DNA of 64,000 bases from NCBI GenBank assembly GCA_028293745.1, contig JAQGOF010000191.1, forward strand, positions 1 through 64,000, read 5' to 3'. Origin of the DNA: Gammaproteobacteria bacterium (GTDB lineage: Bacteria; Pseudomonadota; Gammaproteobacteria; Steroidobacterales; Steroidobacteraceae). Below are positions 17,728 through 24,917 of the stretch, in pieces. Under the pieces are notes generated by a model. The model was not told the origin of the DNA. It saw nothing but the letters and a program-made list of their open reading frames with translations, and searched no databases. Made by a program: the position numbers and the translations under genes. Each line of letters begins with the position of its first letter. Position 1 is the stretch's first letter.

Positions 17728-20493
17728 TCACAGCTTGCCGCTCGCCACGAAACCAATCCAACGCGATACCGCCGGTGTGTAGCTGTTCCAGGTCTGACTC
17801 AGATACGTGCGGTCGTTGAACGCATTCTTCACGAGAATTCCCGCGTCGAACTTGTTATCCATGCGGCCGAAGCCAATTTCGATATCGGTGATGCTGGAAG
17901 CGGGGACCCACCCGTAGGAAGACAGTGAGTTATCGGAATTGAAGCGGCTGTTGTAGGCAGTATTGAAACTCAGGCGGAGCGCCTTGTTGTCCCACACTGG
18001 ATAGCGGTAATCGACACCGATATTGGCCGTGAACTTCGACGCACCCGGAAGTGTCTGCCCGCTGAGGTCCCGGTAGGGCGGCGCGGCCGTATAGCCGTTT
18101 TCCACCGGCTGCGCGGAGTTTGGAAAGTCTTTGTAGAACGCGTCCGTGTACGCGCCCGAGAAGCGGATCGTGGCATTACGGATGCCTGCATAGATTGCAT
18201 CTACTTCCACTCCCCGTGATTCCACCTTGGGTACGTTTCCGGTGGCAGATGTGTACGCAGTGGCCGGCGTCACACCGTTCTGTATGTTGAGGTTGGTTGT
18301 GTACTGATCGAGGATGCGGACCGCTTGCTGATAGTTCTTGATTTTGGTCAGATAGAAGTCAACGTTCAGGATCAGCGTTCTGTCCAACAACGAAGATTTG
18401 AGTCCAATCTCGTAGGAAGTGTTCTTTTCCGGCGCGACGAGATAGGAAACTCCGTTGACGAGCTGCGAGATACCCGCCTTCTCGCCGTACTGGTATGACA
18501 CGTACGCCGTTTCGGAGTCGCTGAACTTGTAACGGGGACTCACGACGAACGCAGGCTGCGTTTTCTTGAACGGCTGAGCTACCGTTGGATAGAACAGAAC
18601 GCCGACCTGTGAGAGTCGGATCGCCTTCGCATCGGCGACCTGGCGCTGCTGCGCGGCCGTGAGGCTCCCATAGGCCGCACCCGGAACCGCGGCGATGGGT
18701 ACACCGAAGTACTTGTTGGCCGCAAGGTCGGCGAGACTCAGCTGGGTGGCCGAGTTGGCAGCGGCGGTCAGGGCGCCCGTGGTGGCGTTGGAGGCAAACC
18801 CTCCGAGCGCGACGCCGTTGATTGATACAGGATTGAGCTCGGCCCCGGCCCCATTGTCCGTGATCAGCGAATCGGCGGTGGTTTCGCGGTCCTCGCGGGT
18901 CACGCGCACACCCGTGGTGACCGTGAACTTGCGCGTCAGGTGCCAGTCAGCCTGGCCAAAGGCTGCATAGCTCTTGTTGCGGATCAACTGCAAGCCCGCC
19001 GGTGCGTTGAAGTCCATGGCCAGACCGTCGAGCGAGTTGCGCAACAGGTAGCGGCCACCGCTCACACTGCCGTCCGGATTCACCGCCACGTCGAGTCTTC
19101 CGTACTGCTGCGGGGTTGCAAACCACGCGCCCGCGTCACCGCCCCAGGCTCTGCGGTATTCGGAGTCATTGGTCATCTTGAAAAAATACAGGCCGGTCTG
19201 ATAGTCGACGAAGCCGCCGGTCTGCGAGCTCAAGCGCAGCTCCTGGCTGAGTTGCTTGTAGTGATTCAGGAAGCCGCCGGCGTTCTTGTAGATGTCGAAG
19301 GGCGTACCTTCATCGTTGATCGCGTTGAAGCGATATTCCTCGTAACCGGTGATCGAGGTCAGAATCTGATTGCCGAGAGTCCAATTCAGCTCGGCTGAGG
19401 CGCCGTCGCTGCCGGTGTAGAGCGGATGCTGGTAGTCGCTGTCGACATTGTTCAACCCTGCTCCATAGAGATAGGTCTTCGCGTAGCTGTAACTTGATTG
19501 CTGTGTGAACCAAGGCCGTGCCAGCCGGACGGCCGGGTCAGTTGAAAGCGTGTTCGTGGACCCGTTGGCATAAAGGGCAGGCGTCGGTGTATTGATCGCC
19601 CGTCCGTTCGTCGTTTCCCCTCCGACCGGAGTCAGGTTGTACGAAAAGCGCGCGGTGAAGTCCGGAGTAGGCGTCAGCAGAAACTGCACTCGGCCGGTCA
19701 CCCGGTCCTTGTTCTGGTAAGTGTCATCAGGGTTGTATAGATTGCCGACGTCACCCTTGCCTTTTTCCACGGATAGCGTGCCGCGCCAGGCCAGCAGATC
19801 ATCGATGACCGGACCGCCGCCTGCCGCATGACCGATGACGGTGCCCAGCTGACCGACCGTGACAGAGTACTCGGCGCCTGGCGTGAAGGACGGCCGTCGA
19901 GTATTGATGCTGAGTACTCCCAGTGTGGCGTTCTTGCCCTGGAGTGTCCCTTGGGGACCGCGGGCCAACTCTACGGTATCGATATCGGTAAAGTCGTAAC
20001 TGGAAATGAGGGCGTTATAGGCATAGTTGACGCCATCCACCACCACACCCACGCTGGGGTCTTGTGCCTCTGTCTGCCCTTGTTTGCCGATGCCGCGGAT
20101 GGAGAGGCTGAATGTTCGCTGATTGCCGAGGTTCCAGGACAGATTGCCGACGCGCTTGGTGATAGAGCTGATATCGAACGAATCGAGCCGATCGAGCTCC
20201 GTGCCGGTGACGACCGAAACAGATACCGGGACATCCTGCAGCGGCTCGAGTCGGTTGCGGGTATGGACCACGATCTTGCTCAGGTCGGTGACCGGAGGGG
20301 CTGACTGGCCGGCGCCGGCGTCCTCACTGGCACTGGCCGCGTTATCACTGGCAGCGGACGGTGCATTTGCCGCCTTGTTCGGGCTCTCGGCCTCGGACTG
20401 CACAGTGCCGAGCAGCAGGACGCTGCCCAGCAGGGCCGCCGAGCTCCCTCGCAGGAAGGAGCGACGACGGGACATGAGATTCGGAACGGACAT
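17728..20493 (-). CDS. TonB-dependent outer-membrane receptor
   Basis: The 921-residue protein has a plug domain after about residue 75 (KIVVHTRNRLEPLQDVPVSV as TonB-box-like region, then SIRGIGKQG and VELARGPQGTLQGKN) and a long beta-barrel ending WIGFVASGKL. I start at ATG 20493, preceded by GGGAG; the longer frame to 20565 lacks such a site. The N terminus (MSRRRSFLRG followed by a hydrophobic stretch and a Glu/Ala cleavage region) resembles a twin-arginine signal, unusual for a barrel protein. Genes for ExbD, ExbB and TonB lie immediately upstream, and cytochromes downstream. The ligand is not readable from sequence. Confidence 0.88.
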   Translation of the reverse strand: MSVPNLMSRRRSFLRGSSAALLGSVLLLGTVQSEAESPNKAANAPSAASDNAASASEDAGAGQSAPPVTDLSKIVVHTRNRLEPLQDVPVSVSVVTGTELDRLDSFDISSITKRVGNLSWNLGNQRTFSLSIRGIGKQGQTEAQDPSVGVVVDGVNYAYNALISSYDFTDIDTVELARGPQGTLQGKNATLGVLSINTRRPSFTPGAEYSVTVGQLGTVIGHAAGGGPVIDDLLAWRGTLSVEKGKGDVGNLYNPDDTYQNKDRVTGRVQFLLTPTPDFTARFSYNLTPVGGETTNGRAINTPTPALYANGSTNTLSTDPAVRLARPWFTQQSSYSYAKTYLYGAGLNNVDSDYQHPLYTGSDGASAELNWTLGNQILTSITGYEEYRFNAINDEGTPFDIYKNAGGFLNHYKQLSQELRLSSQTGGFVDYQTGLYFFKMTNDSEYRRAWGGDAGAWFATPQQYGRLDVAVNPDGSVSGGRYLLRNSLDGLAMDFNAPAGLQLIRNKSYAAFGQADWHLTRKFTVTTGVRVTREDRETTADSLITDNGAGAELNPVSINGVALGGFASNATTGALTAAANSATQLSLADLAANKYFGVPIAAVPGAAYGSLTAAQQRQVADAKAIRLSQVGVLFYPTVAQPFKKTQPAFVVSPRYKFSDSETAYVSYQYGEKAGISQLVNGVSYLVAPEKNTSYEIGLKSSLLDRTLILNVDFYLTKIKNYQQAVRILDQYTTNLNIQNGVTPATAYTSATGNVPKVESRGVEVDAIYAGIRNATIRFSGAYTDAFYKDFPNSAQPVENGYTAAPPYRDLSGQTLPGASKFTANIGVDYRYPVWDNKALRLSFNTAYNSRFNSDNSLSSYGWVPASSITDIEIGFGRMDNKFDAGILVKNAFNDRTYLSQTWNSYTPAVSRWIGFVASGKL

Positions 20494-20615
20494 CAAGACT
20501 CTCCCGGAGAAAATGGTGCAGCGTTTTAAGGGGCGCTCTCGCGAACGCCCGGATTTATTTCGCAAGGACTTCGCAGGTCGGATCGGGCCTGTCGATCGGA
20601 TCGGCCGGCTAACCG

Positions 20616-21020
20616 CTATTGCGTGTCGGTCAATATGGCCACGCGTGCAACACCTGCGTGCTCGATGGCGGCCATGACCTTCGCGACGGGCCCGTATGGA
20701 ACCCGCTCATCAGCGCGCAGGTGCAGCGACAGATCGGGGTTTGCGCTCTTGAGCCCCACCAACTGCCGTTCGAGGTCGGCCCTCGCGACCTCCGTGTTGT
20801 TCAAAAATACCTTGCCCTCGCCGTCCACCGTCACCGTGACGGCCTTTTGCTCATCCGGCGGCGTCGTCGTCACGGTCTTGGGCAAATTGACATGCACGGC
20901 GTTGGTCAGGACGGGAATGGTGATGACGAATGCGACGAGCAGCACGAGCATTACATCCACGAGGGGCGTAATGTTGATATCGCTCAACTCGCTGTCATCT
21001 TCCTGTGTTGCAAAGGCCAT
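20616..21020 (-). CDS. exbD: ExbD/TolR-family proton-channel subunit
   Basis: The 134-residue protein has one membrane helix (about 16-38) preceded by the family signature SDINITPLVDVMLVLLVAF with the essential membrane Asp, and a periplasmic domain after it. It energises TonB together with ExbB. The ATG at 21020 (MAFATQEDD) is chosen because upstream codons to 21119 lack family similarity and overlap the exbB gene. It begins 25 bp after exbB. Confidence 0.92.
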   Translation of the reverse strand: MAFATQEDDSELSDINITPLVDVMLVLLVAFVITIPVLTNAVHVNLPKTVTTTPPDEQKAVTVTVDGEGKVFLNNTEVARADLERQLVGLKSANPDLSLHLRADERVPYGPVAKVMAAIEHAGVARVAILTDTQ

Positions 21021-21045
21021 GAAATCTGCTCCGCTTTGGTACCGA

Positions 21046-21822
21046 TCAGGCCGACTTGCCGCCGAGCAGGACGGAGGGCACGGACTCCCGGTCCCTGCCT
21101 CGTTCGGCGCGTCCTTCACGAATCTGCGTGCGCGGGTCTTCCACTGAGCGCACGCCGCGCTCGATGCGGAAGGTGGCGCGCTGCGCCAGATTCAGGAAAT
21201 CGTGCGCAAAGTCCTCGTATCCGCCCAGCGCGGACTTCAGCCGGCGTAGATAGAAGTTGTAGGCAAGTACGGCGGGGATGGCCACCGCTATACCGATTCC
21301 AGTGGCAATGAGCGCCTCGCCGATAGGCCCCGCTACGACATCGATCGAGGCGTTGCCGTTCTTGCTGATGTCGTGCATCGCACTCATGATTCCCCACACC
21401 GTGCCGAACAAGCCGACGAACGGCGCAGTGCTACCAATGCTCGCGAGCACTGCCAGGCCGGCATCCAGCGTGCGCCTCTCGCGCTTGAGCTGTTGGGCGA
21501 GATTGCGCTGCAACTGCTCGTGGCGGTCCCAACTATGCTGCAGGTCGTGCTCTTCGTGGTGAGAGGCCGCGCTGAGCGCGCTGAACCCGGCGATCGCGAT
21601 GCGCCCGAGCGCGCTCGAGCCAACTGCCTTGTCCATGGAGAGATCCGCAGCAGCCTGAAGATTGGGCGCGCTCCAGAACTGTTTTCCGAACCGCCGGTTG
21701 CCGCGCGCGTTGCGCAGCAATTGCACTCCCTTCACGAGAATCAGTGCCCAGGTGGCAATAGAGAATGCTCCGAGCGTCCACAACGTGACGGCGACAGCGG
21801 GAACGGCGGTAGTGTTGATCAT
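21046..21822 (-). CDS. exbB: ExbB/TolQ/MotA-family proton-channel protein
   Basis: The 258-residue protein has a first membrane helix at about 10-30, a cytoplasmic loop, and two long helices containing LASIGSTAPFVGLFGTVWGIM and GEALIATGIGIAVAIPAVLAYN, the hallmark ExbB segments. ATG 21822 (MINTTAVPAV) is the family-like start. It follows the tonB gene by 46 bp and precedes exbD, completing a private Ton motor for the adjacent receptor. Confidence 0.92.
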   Translation of the reverse strand: MINTTAVPAVAVTLWTLGAFSIATWALILVKGVQLLRNARGNRRFGKQFWSAPNLQAAADLSMDKAVGSSALGRIAIAGFSALSAASHHEEHDLQHSWDRHEQLQRNLAQQLKRERRTLDAGLAVLASIGSTAPFVGLFGTVWGIMSAMHDISKNGNASIDVVAGPIGEALIATGIGIAVAIPAVLAYNFYLRRLKSALGGYEDFAHDFLNLAQRATFRIERGVRSVEDPRTQIREGRAERGRDRESVPSVLLGGKSA

Positions 21823-21868
21823 GATGTGAAGCTCGTGAGCCTTGACTAGCGATGAATGATGATTGAGA

Positions 21869-22621
21869 TCAGGTGTCGAGCTTGAACTCGATGGGCACCG
21901 TGGCCCAGCCGTCGATGGGCGTGGCGCCGCGCTTCGACGGAGTGAACTGCCAGGTACGCACGGTAGCCTTGGCCTCTTCGTCCAACAGCTTGAAGCCGCT
22001 GGACTTCTGTACTTCCACCGCATCGACCTGGCCGGTGCTCAACACGCGCACCCGCAGCATCACCGTGCCCTGCCAACCATTGCGCGCGGCCGTGCTGGGG
22101 TATTGCGGCGGTGGATTGTTGAGATACCCGGCACGGCCGAAGGGTGCCGTTACCGTTTCCGGCTCGGGAGGCGGAGCGGGCGCGGCGACCGACGCTACGG
22201 CGACAGGCGCTTGCGCTGGCGCACTCTCGACACTCGGGGTATCAGGCACCGCTGTTTGAATCTGCGGCAGTACCTGTCTCTTCGCCAGCGGCTTCGGAGG
22301 CGGCGGTTTCGGCGGCTCGATCTTCGGCGGTAGGGGCTTTGGCGGCCTCACCAGCTGCACTTCAACCTCATGCTTTCGCGGCGGCACTGTCGAAACAGAC
22401 ACATGGTGCGTGGCATACCAGACGATCCCGCCGTGTATCGAGATGGCCAGTGCTGCAAGTAAACCGGGCAATACCCACCGGGACAAGCCGTCCCGCGTGG
22501 GTGGCACCGTGAAGCGGGCAACTGCCACTTCCCTCCAGGGCACCGTGACGGTCGTCAGCTTGCGACGAGGTGCTCCAACCCAGTGGCTATTGAAATTGTA
22601 TGCGAGCGCAAAGTTACTCAT
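21869..22621 (-). CDS. tonB: TonB energy transducer
   Basis: The 250-residue product has a single N-terminal membrane anchor (about 49-68, LPGLLAALAISIHGGIVWY), a proline-rich periplasmic spacer (RPPKPLPPKIEPPKPPPPKP) and a C-terminal TonB domain (YLNNPPPQYPSTAARNGWQG ... PIEFKLDT). It couples the proton-motive force via ExbB/ExbD to outer-membrane receptors. I use ATG 22621; a GTG at 22693 in the same frame is an alternative. First gene of the tonB-exbB-exbD-receptor-cytochrome run. Confidence 0.9.
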   Translation of the reverse strand: MSNFALAYNFNSHWVGAPRRKLTTVTVPWREVAVARFTVPPTRDGLSRWVLPGLLAALAISIHGGIVWYATHHVSVSTVPPRKHEVEVQLVRPPKPLPPKIEPPKPPPPKPLAKRQVLPQIQTAVPDTPSVESAPAQAPVAVASVAAPAPPPEPETVTAPFGRAGYLNNPPPQYPSTAARNGWQGTVMLRVRVLSTGQVDAVEVQKSSGFKLLDEEAKATVRTWQFTPSKRGATPIDGWATVPIEFKLDT

Positions 22622-22727
22622 GAATGTCGCAAATACCGACAGGCCGGTGACGCCGTCGCAGACTAATGAGTCGTTCGGTAACAATGCAGTCACAGCTGAT
22701 GGCTTTTATTCATGAGAGCATGCCGAT

Positions 22728-22743
22728 ACGCGCCCCGGCGCGT
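22728..22743. promoter_or_regulatory. 16-bp palindrome in the tonB/rhodanese intergenic region
   Basis: ACGCGCC and GGCGCGT flank a CC centre, giving perfect 7-bp arms. It lies in the 239-bp divergent gap between tonB and the rhodanese-like gene, a likely place for an operator. No regulator can be matched to it, and GC-rich palindromes can occur by chance. Confidence 0.25.
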
Positions 22744-22860
22744 GTCGTGTTTGTCCAGATTCCCGGACGTACTGACACCATACTAATTATTCATTGGCCC
22801 GCGCATACCTCGACTACCTAGCATGCGGCGGTATCCATCATCTATCGAGTTGAGGGCGTT

Positions 22861-23334
22861 ATGAGAAAAACGGTGATCGCTGCGCTGCTGACGCTATCCG
22901 TGGTGAGCGCGTTTGCTCAAGAGGGCGGCCGCACACCGCAAGCTGCCTCCGTCAAGACGCCAGACTCGCGAGCTCACGTGCTCACGCGGGAGGAGTTGGA
23001 CAAACTGCTCGCTCGACCGCAGGATCTGCTGGTGATCGACGTACGCCGTCCAGACGAGGTGAGCAAGATCGGGGGTCTGCCGGTTTATCTGAGCATCCAG
23101 CTCAATGACCTGGAAAAGAGCCTTGCGTGGATTCCAAGGGGACGCACCATCATCACCGTCTCGAATCATGCCAAGCGGGCTGGCACAGCCGCGGACCTGC
23201 TGGCGAGCAAGGGATTCAAAGTGGCTGGCGCGGCAGGCGTGCAGACCTACGAGCAGGAAGGCGGAAAGCTGACCAAGATCGTGCCGCCCCCAACGCCGAG
23301 CACCGCGAACGCTGCGCCCGCGCCTGGCCCGTAG
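22861..23334 (+). CDS. Exported rhodanese-fold protein lacking the catalytic cysteine
   Basis: The 157-residue protein has a signal peptide (about 1-19, VVSAFAQE) and a rhodanese domain (LTREELDKLL ... LLVIDVRRPDEV ... GFKVAGAAGVQTYEQEGG). The active-site loop, normally CxxGxR, reads SNHAKR, so the sulfur-accepting Cys is absent and thiosulfate sulfurtransferase activity is not expected. A binding or regulatory role is more likely. The tail is Pro/Ala-rich. GAGGGCG precedes the ATG. It converges on a LysR-type gene 63 bp downstream. Confidence 0.82.
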   Translation: MRKTVIAALLTLSVVSAFAQEGGRTPQAASVKTPDSRAHVLTREELDKLLARPQDLLVIDVRRPDEVSKIGGLPVYLSIQLNDLEKSLAWIPRGRTIITVSNHAKRAGTAADLLASKGFKVAGAAGVQTYEQEGGKLTKIVPPPTPSTANAAPAPGP

Positions 23335-23397
23335 AAGTACCGTCAGTGGCTCACAGGTCACTTCCGAGAGTGCGCGGTCAAGCGCCGACTTGCCTGC

Positions 23398-24372
23398 TCA
23401 TCGAATCGGCAGCTGTAAATTCGCGAACATCGCGTTTACTTCTTCCTGCGTCTCGCACGCGGCGGCGCGGTCGACCAGACGACGGGTGAGATGCGGTGCC
23501 ATGAAGTGCAGAAAATCGTACATATAGCGGCGTAGCAATCCGCCGCGCGCGAATCCGATCCACGTCGTGTGAACCGGGAACAGGTGCGCCGCCTCAATGG
23601 ATACCAGGTCAGCGTCGTCTTTTGGGTCCAACGCAATTTCCGCGACGATGCCCACCCCGAGACCCAGGCGAACGTACGTCTTGATGACGTCGGAGTCCCG
23701 GGCCGTCAGCGCAACCTTTGGCCGCAAGCCGGCCATCGCGAATGTTTCGTGCAATGAAGAAGGCCCCGTAAAGCTGAATACATAGGTGACGAGCGGATAG
23801 GCAGCCAACTCCTCTACTCCGGGTCTGGTCACGCGCGCCAATGGGTGATTCGCCGGCACGATGATGCGTCGATGCCATTGGTAGCATGGCAACAGCACGT
23901 GCTTGCGAAACAAATCCTGCGAGCCGGTTGCAATGGCGAAATCGATGCGATCCAGCTCGGCCATCTCCGCAAGATGCTCGGAGGTGCCCTGATGCAGATG
24001 AAACTCCACGTTCGGATACTTCTCGCGAAATTGCCGGATCACCGCAGGCAACACGTACCGTGCCTGGGTGTGGGTCGTACCGATGGAAAGCGCGCCTTGA
24101 CCCTCGTCCTTGAATTCCTCGGACACACCCTTGATGTTTTGAGCCTCGCGCAACAGCCTCAGCGCATACATGACCACGCGTTCCCCGGCAGGCGTGATTT
24201 TGGTGAACGCACGTCCATTGCGCACGAAAATGCTTACGCCCAGCTCCTCCTCCAGCAGCTTGAGTTGCTTGCTGACGGCGGGCTGCGTCGTATGCAGCTT
24301 TGCAGCGGCGGCGGTGAGGTTCAGATCGTTCTGGGCAACCGCCGCCAGAAAGCGCAATTGCTGAAGTTTCAT
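23398..24372 (-). CDS. LysR-type regulator of the CysB/Cbl group
   Basis: The 324-residue protein has an N-terminal winged helix-turn-helix (1-60; MKLQQLRFLAAVAQNDLNLT and TTQPAVSKQLKLLEEELG) and a periplasmic-binding-protein-like effector domain. The CysB-group sequence TTHTQARYVLP appears near residue 99, and GTSEHLAEM and TYVFSFTGPSS also fit that group. CysB proteins sense acetylserine or sulfate-type ligands and control sulfur acquisition. The neighbours here (rhodanese-fold protein, giant surface protein) give no direct sulfur-operon link. It is divergent from the giant gene across 545 bp. Confidence 0.87.
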   Translation of the reverse strand: MKLQQLRFLAAVAQNDLNLTAAAAKLHTTQPAVSKQLKLLEEELGVSIFVRNGRAFTKITPAGERVVMYALRLLREAQNIKGVSEEFKDEGQGALSIGTTHTQARYVLPAVIRQFREKYPNVEFHLHQGTSEHLAEMAELDRIDFAIATGSQDLFRKHVLLPCYQWHRRIIVPANHPLARVTRPGVEELAAYPLVTYVFSFTGPSSLHETFAMAGLRPKVALTARDSDVIKTYVRLGLGVGIVAEIALDPKDDADLVSIEAAHLFPVHTTWIGFARGGLLRRYMYDFLHFMAPHLTRRLVDRAAACETQEEVNAMFANLQLPIR

Positions 24373-24765
24373 GCGGGGATCGCGGAGAACCCAGACAGAC
24401 GGGCCGAACGGACCGGCCGCCGCGGCTCAGCCCGCTGAGAGTGTCGTCTTGCGCAAAGGGCTATGCGGAACGGTGTTGGACGCCCACGATGGGCAAAGCA
24501 TCACCTGTGGCCGACGCGAAATCCTGACATTCATCCTGCCTCCCAATCTCATCCTGCTTATTGAGCCCGATGTTAGCCGCTGCCAAGCTGCGGAAAGATA
24601 CCTTTTACGCATGTCGTCATGACACGGACGCGTGTTACGGGACGGCACGGGGACGCGCACAGTGACAAACCGGTAACAACGGACGGGCAACGTTCTGGCT
24701 GGAATCACAATCCTCGCAGCGATGCCTGCACAACCGCTGTCGCGGACCGACTTCACACTTCGTGA

Positions 24766-24789
24766 ATTGCGCGCCTCGCGCAGCGCAAT
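24766..24789. repeat. Inverted repeat ATTGCGC-N10-GCGCAAT
   Basis: Seven-base arms ATTGCGC (24766-24772) and GCGCAAT (24783-24789) surround a 10-base spacer. It lies about 130 bp upstream of the giant gene and may be a regulator site or a DNA hairpin. No function can be assigned from sequence. Confidence 0.35.
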
Positions 24790-24847
24790 CTCCGCGGCGT
24801 GGCGTTCAAGCCATATTGCGGCGCGTCACAGTTCGTAAGTTCCTGTT

Positions 24848-24896
24848 CCGTTGCCTCTAACGAAAGACCTTGGTCTACCGATAAAGACCCAAACGG
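24848..24896 (+). promoter_or_regulatory. Possible structured 5' leader (nested hairpin) upstream of the giant surface-protein gene
   Basis: CCGTT (24848-24852) can pair with AACGG (24892-24896), enclosing an inner stem GGTCT (24872-24876)/AGACC (24885-24889) with loop ACCGATAA. It ends 21 bp before the start codon, so it would sit in the mRNA leader. It does not match a riboswitch that I can name; the cyclic-di-GMP GEMM consensus is only faintly echoed. Confidence 0.25.
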
Positions 24897-24917
24897 ACTT
24901 TAGGCCATGCAGATCCA

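Larger units (their letters stand above)
24373..24917. other. Long intergenic region between the LysR gene and the giant surface-protein gene
   Basis: No credible gene is seen in these 545 bp. They hold an inverted repeat (24766-24789) and a leader hairpin (24848-24896), described separately, and should contain promoters for both divergent genes. I could not assign a confident sigma-70 box. Confidence 0.5.

Noticed and set aside
24848-24896. Cyclic-di-GMP (GEMM) riboswitch
   Set aside because: The characteristic paired GAAA-tetraloop stem and conserved core are absent; only short echoes of the consensus occur.
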